The notes beneath the pieces were generated by a model. It saw only the letters and a list, made by a program, of their open reading frames with translations. It was not told the origin of the DNA and made no database searches. Both the position numbers and the translations under genes were made by a program. Positions 34,166 through 44,594 of a DNA stretch of 64,000 bases are shown one piece after another. Location of the stretch: NCBI GenBank assembly GCA_008638375.1, contig VIRR01000549.1, forward strand, positions 62,001-126,000, written 5' to 3'. The DNA is from Nyssa sinensis (lineage: Eukaryota; Streptophyta; Magnoliopsida; Cornales; Nyssaceae). Numbering within the stretch: position 1 is the first letter of the stretch; every line of letters begins with the position of its first letter.

Positions 34166-34929
34166 GAAATTTTTTTTGTCTAAATGCCAATTTTACCCCT
34201 TACAAGTCATGGTTAAATGACAAAATTACTCTCACTTTAATAATAATTTTTTTAATTAAAAAAAGACAGTTTCTTCTATCATATCCTCTCTCTCATAAAC
34301 CCAAATTCGTCTCTCTCTACAACTTAAATTCCTCTCTTTTCTCCATCAATCTGTTGTCTTCTCTCTCTCAATCATCCACACACAATTCCAAGCTGTATCA
34401 GAATCCACCACCTGATACTTGCAATTCCCACACAACAACAGCAACATGGGCACAAGCAACTCAACACAGTCCTGCCATTCAATTAATATAAAAAACAAAT
34501 AAGAGAAAATTTAGAAAAATAAAAAATTGTATAGCATAATAAAATACAACAACAAAAAGGAAAGTCTTTCTTTGCAATTTTATGATCTGGGTAAGAAGAT
34601 ATACATATATATATATATAAATATATATTTATGTATGTATATAAGATTTTGTGGGTATTCCAAACCGGAAAAAAATAGGGAACAAAAAACCAATTTTGAA
34701 TTTTGAAAGTAAAAATAGGATTCAATGCCATTGAATAGAAAATAGATTTTATTGTATTGTAATTGTTAAAGTAATATCAATTTAGCAATCAAAAATGTAC
34801 ATAAGTAGTTGAAGAAACACAGGGAATTAATTAGTCAATTGAATGGGAAATTTGAGGGTCTTCTGGAAAAACTAAGATCGCCAAGAAACTAGAATGGATG
34901 ACGGAGAAAAGAGAAGCAAACAAGATCAT
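34166..34929. other. MULE left arm, non-coding
   Basis: It has a CT-rich stretch (34285-34375) that mirrors the GA-rich stretch at 51195-51260 near the other end, followed by AT-rich DNA with a (TA)n run at 34600-34630. No recognised gene. Confidence 0.5.
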
Positions 34930-35110
34930 CTAAAGATAAACCAAAAACATCAAGAATAAAAATGGAAGACTTGTGATACTTACCCCAAAACCCAGACAAC
35001 AGCACTCACCAGAGACAAGATCAATGCAAGAAAAGGGAAGGGCAATCCCAACAAGAAACCCAATGGCCTGCAATCTTTCATTCTTCAAATTTTCAAGAAA
35101 CGCAATGGCC
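34930..35110 (-). pseudogene. Unidentified coding-like fragment in the MULE
   Basis: The minus-strand frame reads [20 protein letters not shown], then [20 protein letters not shown], followed by hydrophobic residues. It shares the strand of the helicase fragment and may be another captured piece or a captured intron. The family is not recognised, and a simple-repeat tract (35118-35160) separates it from the helicase. Confidence 0.3.
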
Positions 35111-35117
35111 TTCAGCC

Positions 35118-35159
<42 letters not shown>

Positions 35160-35189
35160 TTGTGTGGATATATTTATCTGTCTCTCTCT

Positions 35190-35699
35190 CTAAACTTTCT
35201 TCAAATATTCTGGGTTGGAAAGAGAACTCAAAGGGTGAGCAGTCCTCATTCCCCCGCTGAACACCAGCTGTGAAAAAGGATGATTCAGAAGCCCATATAT
35301 AATCGGAAAACAAAACGCCGTAGTCTTCCCCGACCCCGTCTGCGCACAGGCCATCAAGTCCCGACCTGCCACTACGATAGGTATCGCGTGGCACTGTACT
35401 GGCATGGGTTTAACATACTTGCACCTCTTGATATTCTCATTCAAAGACTTCCCCAAATCAATCTCTGCAAATGATTTCACTGGTGGAGGTATGTTTGAGC
35501 CACTGGTCTCAACCAATATGTCTTCGTATGCATCAAAATTGATACCTCCATCAACACGAGTGTCTGTAATAACCTCTAAACTATCAAATTTCTCAGAAAT
35601 ATCAAACGGGTTTGCATTTGGGGTTGGGTTTGGGTCATGGACGTCTCTGTGTCGACCCCATGATCGGCCATGGCCACGACCATGGCCTCTATCGCGATT
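35190..35699 (-). pseudogene. Captured DEAD-box RNA helicase fragment (DED1/DDX3 subfamily)
   Basis: The minus-strand frame gives an RG-rich stretch (RGHGRGHGRSWGRHRD), then INFDAYEDILVETSGSNIPP, FAEIDLGKSLNENIKRCKY with the Q motif (KPMPVQCHAIPI), and motif I AQTGSGKTTAFCFP. These match the N-terminal half of the first RecA domain of the DED1/DDX3 group (plant RH11/RH37/RH52 type), translation-initiation ATPases. After GLLNH the similarity weakens (GMRTAHPLSSLSNPEYL sits where the PTREL segment belongs) and a stop follows at 35190. Motif II (DEAD) and the second RecA domain are absent, so it cannot be an active helicase. It lies inside MULE ends without transposase. Confidence 0.88.
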
Positions 35700-35717
35700 T
35701 CAATCACTTTGACTGTG

Positions 35718-35868
35718 CCTTCGCCTATTTCTTCCAATTTTGCCCATTACAAATGACAATTTCTCTAAACAGATCAATCAGCTTTACTTCAAACCCAGTG
35801 TATGGAACACCTAAGATTTTACTGTCTTTATTCAACCCCTGATACTCCTCAATTTCGCCCCCATTGCT
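35718..35868 (-). pseudogene. Second unidentified coding-like fragment upstream of the helicase piece
   Basis: The minus-strand frame is open for about 46 codons with balanced composition: GGEIEEYQGLNKDSKILGVP, then YTGFEVKLIDLFREIVICNG, ending NWKK and a stop near 35718. It lies next to, and in a different frame from, the helicase segment. I do not recognise the family. Capture from a second gene or from another exon is possible. Confidence 0.35.
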
Positions 35869-35869
35869 A

Positions 35870-36062
35870 ACGCTTATTCTTGCCTACTTTGCAAATCTCC
35901 TGCTGCAACCGCTTGAGGAGAGTGCCTGGGATCAGTACCTGCTTCGGGAACATCTGTTTTCCTTCACTTCATCCCTTTGCTCCACTTCATCTCTGCTACA
36001 ACCATCATCGTCGTAACACGCTGAAGCCATCATCGATCTGTTCTTGTTGCAGTTGCAGCAAT
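35870..36062. other. MULE segment left of the Gypsy insertion
   Basis: This is GC-richer than its surroundings and contains CTGCTGCAACCGCTTGAGG and several CATCATCG repeats. It continues across the Gypsy element into 47048-47240. It is probably captured host sequence, but no gene is recognised. Confidence 0.35.
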
Positions 36063-36473
36063 TGTTATAACATGAAATTTTTTTTTTATTTTATTATTAT
36101 TATTATTTATTCTTGCAATTGTTAATTAATTATTTTTATTATTATTATTATTATTATTATAACAATTATTGGATGTATGTATATATGTATATATATATAT
36201 GTGTATATATATATATATGTATAAATTTAAGGTATTTATTTAATATATGTGTATACCTGTGAGTGTATATTTAAAAGTGAATATATATATATATATATGG
36301 GTGTAGAACAGTGTGTGAATGTGTGTGTGCCGGTTGTGTGTGTGTGCCGGTTGTGTGTGTGTGTGTGACTTTGAGTGTTACACACTCAAAGGGGTATGGG
36401 GTAAGGTTGAGTGTGTGAGTAGGATTCAGGGAGTGGGAGAGTGCAGAAGTGGGCAGAGAGTAGGTTGGTCTTG

Positions 36474-36517
<44 letters not shown>

Positions 36518-38948
36518 TAGAAAGAGAGAAAATAAAGAGAAAAAGAGAGTGGTCTCGGGTGGGAAAGAAGAGAAGGAAAGAAGAAGAAAAGAGGGAGAGA
36601 AACAGAGCTCTGAAGGAGAGTTAGAGACCTGGTTCGAGCTCGGAGCAAGAGGGAGAAGGAGGGCACGGCTAGAGAGAGAAACGGCCGAGAAATTTGTAAG
36701 TGGGTCACTTCTGTTTCGATTTGTTTTAGAGCATTTCAATCGGTTTAAATTGTAGAACCTTGTAGAGCATCATGTAAGGATTAAAACGCAACAAAAATGA
36801 TAGAAAACGGTTGAAAAATGAGGGAGAAAGAAGGAGGTGCAGGTCACGGCCATGGGGGGGGATCTGGTTTTTCGTTGTGATTGGAAGCTTCAAAACAGTA
36901 TTAAAAAGCTCCAAAAATGTTTTAGAACAAGTTGGGATCGAAAGGGGCTTCGAAAACACGAAGAAAATCAAGTTTAAAAACTTGATTTTCTGAAAATCCG
37001 GTCACCGGCGCCGGAGAGGGTGACCGGAGCTCCGCCGGAAAAACGGGGGAAGAAGGGGGGTCTGTCCGGGTCGGGTCGGGTCGGTTCGGGTCCGGTTCGG
37101 GGCGGGCGTGGACCGCCCCTGCCACGTGTCGGCTCACCGTTTAAAAGAAAAAAAAAATGAAATAAACTAAAAAATAAAAAAATAAAAACCTGATTTGGAC
37201 CGGGTTAGAAGGGGAAGGGGCTGAACCGGTCGGTTCAGTGAACTTTTAAACCGGTTTAGGGTTTTGGTTTAAAAACCCCCTGGTTCAAACCAAAGTTTAG
37301 GTTATTTATATTTTGAACCCCAAAACTTTTAATAATTATATTTTGACCCCTTAGCCTTTAAGAAATTAGAATTTGACCCAAGACTTTTGGGTAATTATGT
37401 TCTGACCCTCATGAATAAAATATTAATTAAATTAATTAATTAATTAATTAATTAATTAAATTAATTAAATTAATTAAATATTCAAAAACATCCCGGAGTC
37501 CAAATGGGACAAGTCATTAGTGTATTTTGACTATCTCGACCATTTCGAGACCAATGGTGAGGTCCGTTTTACGAGACGGGGTCCCGAAAAATAAAAGACC
37601 CGTAGTGACCCGTAAAATTACCAAAATGCCCCTAACTTGAAACACTGTCAGACGAACTCCGAATTAGGTAAACAAATAGTGAAATTTTATTATCTCGAAC
37701 ATTCCGGACTCAACCGTGGAGTCCGAATTGTGAAAAGAGGTCACGAAATGTAAGGACACGTGTAAAGTGCAAAATGACTGTTTTGCCCTTTTCAACCCTG
37801 GTGTCCGAATTGAGTTCTACGAGAACCTAGACTTATTTTCTTAAACGTTCAAAAACCAATGGTAGAGTTTAATTTAGCAGAATAGAAACTTATGAATTAA
37901 AGACATAACATTTGATGAATAGCATAGATTCAAGTAACAATAGACTGAGTTGTAATTTCTACTTTTAGGGACATTGACAGGACAGGAGAGGGCGATCTGA
38001 TCCTCCACATTTTCATTCGTCGGTTCAGTTACATATAGCGCACGATCTTCTAGGGTTGATACCAACCCATCAGGTATGGTGTTTTGCTAGTGTTAGAAAT
38101 GAAGTTAAGTTAGGAATATTTGTGAATGACTGGAATGCTGTATGTGTTTATCTGTAATGTGTTTACCTGTTTATTTGGAATTGGTTGTTCACATGTTATG
38201 TGTTAATTGTAAGTTAATAAAGTGAAGAACATGAATCATGATGTACGAACATATGAGATATGCATGTATATGAAACTGACTAGTGATTTATTTCTTATTG
38301 TTCGAGCATGTTATATTATTGAGATTCATGTTCATTGAGATTGCATTGGCATATTGGCATATGATGAATTCCTTGAGAACATGGCGTGGGTAAGCACATG
38401 GTGCTTTGCATTATGAGGGTGTAGATCCTGTGGTGAAAAACCCAAAATTGGCCATTGCATTGGTACTTCGTGCCATCGGGGAGTACCCGTAAATGAGACA
38501 TGGGTGTGGCATAGAGTTGTGCATGGGTGTGTCATGCATACCATTCATATATATTACTGCGATGTTTGAATGTCATTTAGAAATAAATGTACACTTTGCA
38601 CATGCCACTGCCTTAGCTTTATTTCTGGCATTAGCATTTCAACATACCAGCAGTTGTGCTGACCCATTCGTGGGCAACATTTTCAGATGAGGATCCTCCA
38701 GCCACATGAGACTTAGTGATGCCCTGAGAGGGCGAAGCACGTGATGTATTTGTGATCCATGAGACTTGTATTTTGTTATGTAAGGGCTTAAGCCCGAATG
38801 ACTGATGAACAATGTATTCGATGTTACTTTATGTATGGATGATGATGGACGCATGTTTAGTGAATTTAATTACTTTTGTCCTTTTATTTATTTTACTTTC
38901 TGTCTCGTTACTCGTGCCCCGGGTTCGTCGGAAATTCGGGGCGTGACA
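36063..38948 (+). repeat. 5' LTR of the Gypsy element
   Basis: It begins TGTTATAACATGAAA and ends GGGGCGTGACA. It contains (ATT)n, (TA)n, (TG)n and a (GA)n of about 36 bases, a GC-rich dyad GGTCACCGGCGCCGG ... GGGTGACC (about 37000-37025), G-tract repeats (37060-37105) and (TTAA)n at 37425-37470. The U3/R/U5 limits are not resolved. Confidence 0.96.
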
Positions 38949-38951
38949 ACG

Positions 38952-38963
38952 TGGTATCAGAGC
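38952..38963 (+). other. Primer binding site of the Gypsy element (tRNA-iMet)
   Basis: TGGTATCAGAGC begins three bases after the LTR. It is complementary to the 3' end of plant initiator methionine tRNA, the usual primer of this class. Confidence 0.95.
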
Positions 38964-39158
38964 ATAGGTTCAAATACCTAGAGACTGTGGGGTGTTGTTT
39001 AACACCATGAGACCCTAGAGAAGAGAATAAGACTTAGTATGAACTGTTAGCAGCATGTGATAGGATCTTATGTGCTACGTGATTATGTGTCTTAATGCAT
39101 GCCTTATTGTGATTACGTGAAAAAAGTGATATTGAATTTTTCTTTTGAACTTGTAGAT

Positions 39159-40760
39159 ATGCCTCCTAGACGAGCTCCTACGAGAGGCAGACCACCCAGA
39201 GGGGGTAGGGGTAGGGGTGCGCCTCGAGGTGCCGCCCAGCCTCGTCGTGGCAGACCCAGAGCTGCTGCCCCTATTCCTGATGTGGTTGAGGAGGTAGTTG
39301 CCCCAGCTGACGTTCCCGAGCATAGTGCAGCTGAGGAGGATATTGCTCCAGCCCCTGTGGAGGAGGTGGGGCAAACTATTGGCGCCAGAGATTTGGCGAC
39401 CATTATACAGGAGTGCTTCCGTGCTATGCAGGAGGCCAGGACCACTGATGCTGAGGCCAGAGCTACTGAGGCCGAGGCCAGGGCTGCCGGTGCCGCGGCC
39501 AGAGCGGCCGGTGTGGAGACCAGAGACACCTTCGTTATGAAGGCGTTTCAGCGTATGAGGCCACCGTCATTTGCAGGACAGCCTGATCCTTTGGTGGCCG
39601 AGGAGTGGTTGGACCAGATTGTGAGGATCCTGGACTCACTAGGGATTGTTGAGCCACACCTGAGGATACGATGTGCCACCTTCCAGTTTACAGGGCTAGC
39701 GAGCCAGTGGTGGAAGGTATCTGCCGGCAGGATTAGCAGGTTCGGAGAGGGGTGGGATGCATTTGTGGCCATGTTCAATGACCACTACTTTCCAGCGACT
39801 GCTAGGGTCGGGTTCAGGAGAGAGTTTGAGACCTTACTACAGAGGGACATGACCGTGACACAGTATGAGTCCCAGTTTACCGCATTGGGCAGGTTTGCCC
39901 CGCACATTGTTGGGGTGGAGGAGCTGAGAGTTTATCATTTTCTAGAGGGGCTGAAGACCTCTATCAGGGATAGACTGGCGGGTCACATCATTGACACTTA
40001 CGAGGAGGCTGTGATCAGGGCCACGAGGGTAGAGAGGGAGTTGACAGCTCTCAGAGGGATTAGGGAGTCCCGGACTCAGACCAGGCCAGCCACAGCACTA
40101 GCACTTACACCAGCTCAGCCTACCGTGACCGTCCCAGCTCATTCTGGTAGAAGACCGCCGAAGAGGTTCCGAGGTGGTACCTCTTTTCCATCTACATCCC
40201 AGAGACCTATGCAGCTTTTAGCACCCCAGCCCACTATGTCTACTACTCCTCGAGGAGGGGCACCACAGTTGACCATCACATGCTACCAGTGTGGACAGCC
40301 TGGCCACAGGATGGCTGATTGCCCACAGAGAGATCCTAGTCAGGGATCAGGGACAGGACCGAGCCAGCTACCACTCCCATCCCAGTCTCAGAGTCAGGCC
40401 TGGAGGGCCACACCAGTGTGCTATACATGTCATCAGCCGGGCCATGTCAAGGCCCACTGTCCTCAGGGGCAGACTTCCCAGAGCGCACCGAGGTCCCACT
40501 ATTTCCAGCCTACCCAAATGCCTTTACCCCAGACACAGTCAGGCTATAGACCCCCAGCACCTTACTACCAGCCAGCATCTTCTGCATTGAGTGTTAGAGC
40601 TCCAGCCCCGAGAGGGGGAGGGCAGCAGGGGCAGAGAGGGGGAGGCAGACAGGGTCAGACCGTACAGGGCAGGGTGTACGCAGTTACTACCCCAGAGGCT
40701 TCTACTGCTGGGCCATCAGTAGTGCGAGGTACCTTTCTTATGTTTCAGTTCATGGGCTAG
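39159..40760 (+). CDS. gag: Gypsy Gag protein
   Basis: This nucleocapsid/capsid precursor packages the element RNA in cytoplasmic particles. The ORF is 533 codons from ATG 39159, chosen because the basic, RG-rich start ([20 protein letters not shown]) is typical; an upstream in-frame ATG at 39099 is less likely. An alanine-rich coiled segment ([20 protein letters not shown]) is followed by the retrotransposon gag domain ([16 protein letters not shown] ... LASQWWKV, residues about 145-250). Two CCHC zinc knuckles, [14 protein letters not shown] and [14 protein letters not shown], lie in the last third. It ends at TAG 40758 in a frame different from pol, so Gag-Pol needs a frameshift or this copy has an indel. 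Confidence 0.93.
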   Translation: MPPRRAPTRGRPPRGGRGRGAPRGAAQPRRGRPRAAAPIPDVVEEVVAPADVPEHSAAEEDIAPAPVEEVGQTIGARDLATIIQECFRAMQEARTTDAEARATEAEARAAGAAARAAGVETRDTFVMKAFQRMRPPSFAGQPDPLVAEEWLDQIVRILDSLGIVEPHLRIRCATFQFTGLASQWWKVSAGRISRFGEGWDAFVAMFNDHYFPATARVGFRREFETLLQRDMTVTQYESQFTALGRFAPHIVGVEELRVYHFLEGLKTSIRDRLAGHIIDTYEEAVIRATRVERELTALRGIRESRTQTRPATALALTPAQPTVTVPAHSGRRPPKRFRGGTSFPSTSQRPMQLLAPQPTMSTTPRGGAPQLTITCYQCGQPGHRMADCPQRDPSQGSGTGPSQLPLPSQSQSQAWRATPVCYTCHQPGHVKAHCPQGQTSQSAPRSHYFQPTQMPLPQTQSGYRPPAPYYQPASSALSVRAPAPRGGGQQGQRGGGRQGQTVQGRVYAVTTPEASTAGPSVVRGTFLMFQFMG

Positions 40761-43700
40761 CGTGTTGATAGATTCTGGTGCATCGCATTCTTTCATATCC
40801 ACTGCATTTGCCATGACATTGGGGTTGACTATAGACCGGTTAGATCCACCGCTACGTGTTGATACTCCTGTTGGGGGTAGTGTGACATTGACCAGGGTTT
40901 GTAGGGGCTGTTCACTTGAGATAGCTGACCGCACTCTCTGCTTTGATTTTATTGTGCTTGATATGACTAGCTTCGACGTTATCTTGGGTATGGATTGGTT
41001 GTTTACTTTCCGAGCTAGCATCGATTGTTTCAGGGGGAGGGTTACAGTATGCACCCCTGAGGGGGATTGTTTTTATTTCACGGGAGATCGTGGAGACTTC
41101 TTGATACCACCCTTGTACGACTCTAGGAGTTGGGGAGCCCATAGCTATATGTTGGCTAGTATGATTGCAGGGGATAGTGAGGCTACAGGGGTTGTGTTAC
41201 CACCAGTGGTAGAGGAGTTTCCTGATGTTTTTCCCGACAGCTTGACTAGTTTACCCCCGAGACGGGAGGTGGAGTTTACCATTGAGCTTATCCCCGGTAC
41301 TGTACCCATATCTATTCCACCATACCGCATGGCTCCAGCAGAGCTGAGAGAGCTGAGAGAGCAGCTGACTGACCTTCAGGGTAAGGGGTTCATCTGCCCT
41401 AGCACTTCTCCTTGGGGTGCCTCAGCACTCTTTGCGAAGAAGAAGGACGGGACGTTGCGGTTATGTGTGGACTACCGGAGGCTGAACCGGGTGACTATTA
41501 AGAACAAGTACCCGTTGCCCAGGATCGATGACTTGTTTGATCAGTTGAGAGGTTCGAGATGTTTCTCGAAGATTGATCTTCGATCTGGGTATCATCAGTT
41601 GAGAGTGCGAGAGGAGGACATAGCGAAGACAGCCTTCCGCACTCGCTATGGTCACTTTGAGTTCGTGGTGATGCCATTTGGTGTGACGAATGCCCCAGCG
41701 GCATTCATGGATCTGATGCACCGTGTCTTCGGTCAGTACATAGATCAGTTCGTGGTGGTATTTGTGGACGATATTCTGATTTACTCACCTTCTGAGGATG
41801 AGCATGTTTTCCACTTACGTACTATGCTACAGATCTTGAGAGAGCACCGGCTGTTTGCCAAGCTCTCCAAGTGCGAGTTCTGGCTCCAGGAGGTGCAGTT
41901 TTTGGGCCACGTAGTATCTGGGAGTGGAGTATCTGTTGACCCTTCGAAGGTCGACTCTGTTATGAGCTGGGAGAGGCCGAGGAACGTATTTGAGATACGG
42001 AGTTTCTTGGGGTTAGCAGGGTACTACCGCCGTTTTGTAGAGGGATTTTCCCGACTTGCCGCACCGATGACCCGACTGACGCGCAAGGGCGTTAGATTTC
42101 AGTGGACCGACGACTGTGAGCAGTCATTTCAGGAGCTGAAGAGGAGATTGACTTCAGCTCCCGTCCTGATTATCCCCGAGGGAGGCCTGGGCTATACAGT
42201 GTACTGTGATGCTTCCCGAGAGGGACTGGGTTGTGTATTGATGCAGGAAGGCCGGGTAGTAGCTTATGGTTCTCGCCAGTTGAAGAGCCATGAGAAGAAC
42301 TACCCCACCCACGATCTAGAGTTGGTTGCCGTCATCTTTGCTCTTAAGAGCTGGCGACACTATTTATATGGGGTGAGATTTGAGGTGTTCTCGGACCACA
42401 AGAGCCTCAGGTATATCTTTACACAGAAGGATCTGAACCTTCGACAGAGGAGATGGATGGAGTACCTAGAGGACTACGACTTTGACCTTCAGTACCACCT
42501 TGGGAAGGCCAACGTCGTAGCTGATGCACTCAGTCGGAGACCGAGCAGCACCTTAGCCAGCCTAGCCATCAGAGAGTGGGAGATGATGGGAGTTATTGGG
42601 GAGTTTGACTTAGAGCTTACCGAGTCTGAGGGACACGCCACCCTATTCAGCCTGTGTGTACAGCCTACCCTTCTGACCAGAGTTATAGAGGCACAGTTGC
42701 TGGATACCGAGGCTGAGCAGATCAGGGCACGGATTGCTAGCCCTGAGGGATTTGAGGGATGGACAGTCCATTCTGACCTTGGTTTGAGATACAGGGGTAG
42801 AGTCTTCGTTCCCGAGTCTCTTAGGACTGATGTCCTTAGGGATTTCCACCATTCACGCTTGGCAGTGCACCCAAGGGGCACCAAGATGTATCATGATCTG
42901 CGCCGTCAGTATTGGTGGACTGGGATGAAGGCAGATGTGGCACAGTTTGTGGCTAGGTGTCTCACGTGCCAGCAGGTGAAGGCTGAGCACCAGAGGCCTG
43001 GAGGTTTGCTACAGCCACTACCGGTAGCCGAGTGGAAGTGGGAGCACGTTACCATGGATTTCGTGATGGGTCTTCCGAGGTCACCTAGGGGCCATGATGC
43101 GATTTGGGTTATTGTGGACAGACTGACGAAGTCCGCCCATTTCTTACTGATCAGAGTGACTGACTCATCAGACGCCCTCAGTAGGTTGTACATTCGAGAG
43201 ATAGTACGACTACATGGGGTACCGGTATCCATAGTTTCTGACAGGGACCCACGTTTCACTGCACGGTTCTGGCAGAGTTTCCAGACAGCCTTAGGGACCC
43301 AGCTGCAGTTCAGTACTGCCTTCCACCCACAGACAGATGGCCAGTCAGAGCGCACTATTCAGATCTTGGAGGATATGCTCAGGGCCTGTGTCATGGACTT
43401 TAGAGGTAGCTGGGAGGATCACCTCGCCTTAGTTGAGTTTGCCTACAACAACAGCTACCAGTCCAGCATTGAGATGGCACCATTTGAGGCATTATATGGT
43501 AGGCTGTGCCGTTCCCCGGTATGTTGGACCGAGGTGGGAGAGACAGCTGCCTTAGGACCTGATATTGTTCGTGAGACCACGGACAAGATACAGGTGATCA
43601 GACAGCGGTTGTTGACAGCTCAGAGCCGCCAGAGGAGTTACGCAGATAAGAGGCGGCGGCCCTTGGCATTTGAGGTGGGGGACCATGTGTTCCTCAAGGT

Positions 43701-44097
43701 ATCTCCCAGACGAGGTTTGAAGAGATTTGGGCGCGGTGGGAAGCTATCGCCACGATTTATAGGTCCTTTTGAGATACTTGGGAGAGTTGGTGAGGTGGCT
43801 TATAAGCTAGCCTTACCACCACAGCTATCAGGGGTTCATGACGTCTTCCATGTATCTATGCTGAGGAAGTACCATCCCGACCCCTCACATGTACTTGACT
43901 GGGTAGATCTTCAGTTAGAGGGGGACGCTTCCTATGACCAGAGACCCGTAGAGATATTGGACTCGAGGGACCAGGTTTTGCGAGGCAGGACCATCCCTTT
44001 GGTCAAGGTTCGTTGGAACCACCATGGGGTTGAGGAGGCTACGTGGGAGCGTGAGGCCGAGGTTCGAGTTAGGTACCCTGAGTTGTTTGATCAGTGA
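40741..44097 (+). CDS. pol: Gypsy Pol polyprotein (protease, RT, RNase H, integrase, chromodomain)
   Basis: It is open for more than 1100 codons with no internal stop. It has no ATG of its own at the start: the codon at 40762 is GTG, and the frame continues upstream through [20 protein letters not shown]. Approximate domains from 40762 are: aspartic protease (LIDSGASHS, residue 2); reverse transcriptase (residues about 195-400, [13 protein letters not shown] and [12 protein letters not shown]); RNase H (480-590, [10 protein letters not shown] to VADALSRR); integrase H2C2 zinc finger (690-735, [11 protein letters not shown]) and DDE core ([21 protein letters not shown], 764-862); chromodomain-like tail (1066-1110, [16 protein letters not shown]). 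All catalytic residues I looked for are present. It lies +1 relative to gag. Confidence 0.95.
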   Translation, partial: CFSSWASVLIDSGASHSFISTAFAMTLGLTIDRLDPPLRVDTPVGGSVTLTRVCRGCSLEIADRTLCFDFIVLDMTSFDVILGMDWLFTFRASIDCFRGRVTVCTPEGDCFYFTGDRGDFLIPPLYDSRSWGAHSYMLASMIAGDSEATGVVLPPVVEEFPDVFPDSLTSLPPRREVEFTIELIPGTVPISIPPYRMAPAELRELREQLTDLQGKGFICPSTSPWGASALFAKKKDGTLRLCVDYRRLNRVTIKNKYPLPRIDDLFDQLRGSRCFSKIDLRSGYHQLRVREEDIAKTAFRTRYGHFEFVVMPFGVTNAPAAFMDLMHRVFGQYIDQFVVVFVDDILIYSPSEDEHVFHLRTMLQILREHRLFAKLSKCEFWLQEVQFLGHVVSGSGVSVDPSKVDSVMSWERPRNVFEIRSFLGLAGYYRRFVEGFSRLAAPMTRLTRKGVRFQWTDDCEQSFQELKRRLTSAPVLIIPEGGLGYTVYCDASREGLGCVLMQEGRVVAYGSRQLKSHEKNYPTHDLELVAVIFALKSWRHYLYGVRFEVFSDHKSLRYIFTQKDLNLRQRRWMEYLEDYDFDLQYHLGKANVVADALSRRPSSTLASLAIREWEMMGVIGEFDLELTESEGHATLFSLCVQPTLLTRVIEAQLLDTEAEQIRARIASPEGFEGWTVHSDLGLRYRGRVFVPESLRTDVLRDFHHSRLAVHPRGTKMYHDLRRQYWWTGMKADVAQFVARCLTCQQVKAEHQRPGGLLQPLPVAEWKWEHVTMDFVMGLPRSPRGHDAIWVIVDRLTKSAHFLLIRVTDSSDALSRLYIREIVRLHGVPVSIVSDRDPRFTARFWQSFQTALGTQLQFSTAFHPQTDGQSERTIQILEDMLRACVMDFRGSWEDHLALVEFAYNNSYQSSIEMAPFEALYGRLCRSPVCWTEVGETAALGPDIVRETTDKIQVIRQRLLTAQSRQRSYADKRRRPLAFEVGDHVFLKVSPRRGLKRFGRGGKLSPRFIGPFEILGRVGEVAYKLALPPQLSGVHDVFHVSMLRKYHPDPSHVLDWVDLQLEGDASYDQRPVEILDSRDQVLRGRTIPLVKVRWNHHGVEEATWEREAEVRVRYPELFDQ

Positions 44098-44149
44098 TGT
44101 ATTTTCTTTTGGTTTTATGTTATTTTAAATTTCGGGACGAAATTTTTGT

Positions 44150-44162
44150 AAGGAGGGAAGGA
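44150..44162 (+). other. Polypurine tract of the Gypsy element
   Basis: AAGGAGGGAAGGA abuts the 3' LTR and would prime plus-strand synthesis. Confidence 0.93.
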
Positions 44163-44232
44163 TGTTATAACATGAAATTTTTTTTTTATTTTATTATTAT
44201 TATTATTTATTCTTGCAATTGTTAATTAATTA

Positions 44233-44267
<35 letters not shown>

Positions 44268-44556
44268 ACAATTATTGGATGTATGTATATATGTATATAT
44301 ATATATGTGTATATATATATGTATAAATTTAAGGTATTTATTTAATATATGTGTATACCTGTGAGTGTATATTTAAAAGTGAATATATATATATATATGG
44401 GTGTAGAACAGTGTGTGAATGTGTGTGTGCCGGTTGTGTGTGTGTGTGTGACTTTGAGTGTTACACACTCAAAGGGGTATGGGGTAAGGTTGAGTGTGTG
44501 AGTAGGATTCAGGGAGTGGGAGAGTGCAGAAGTGGGCAGAGAGTAGGTTGGTCTTG

Positions 44557-44594
<38 letters not shown>

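Noticed and set aside
36271..36755. Overlapping ORFs of 100-145 codons rich in Arg-Glu or Ser-Leu
   Set aside because: They are translations of (GA)n and (TG)n tracts inside the Gypsy LTR and recur in the 3' LTR.
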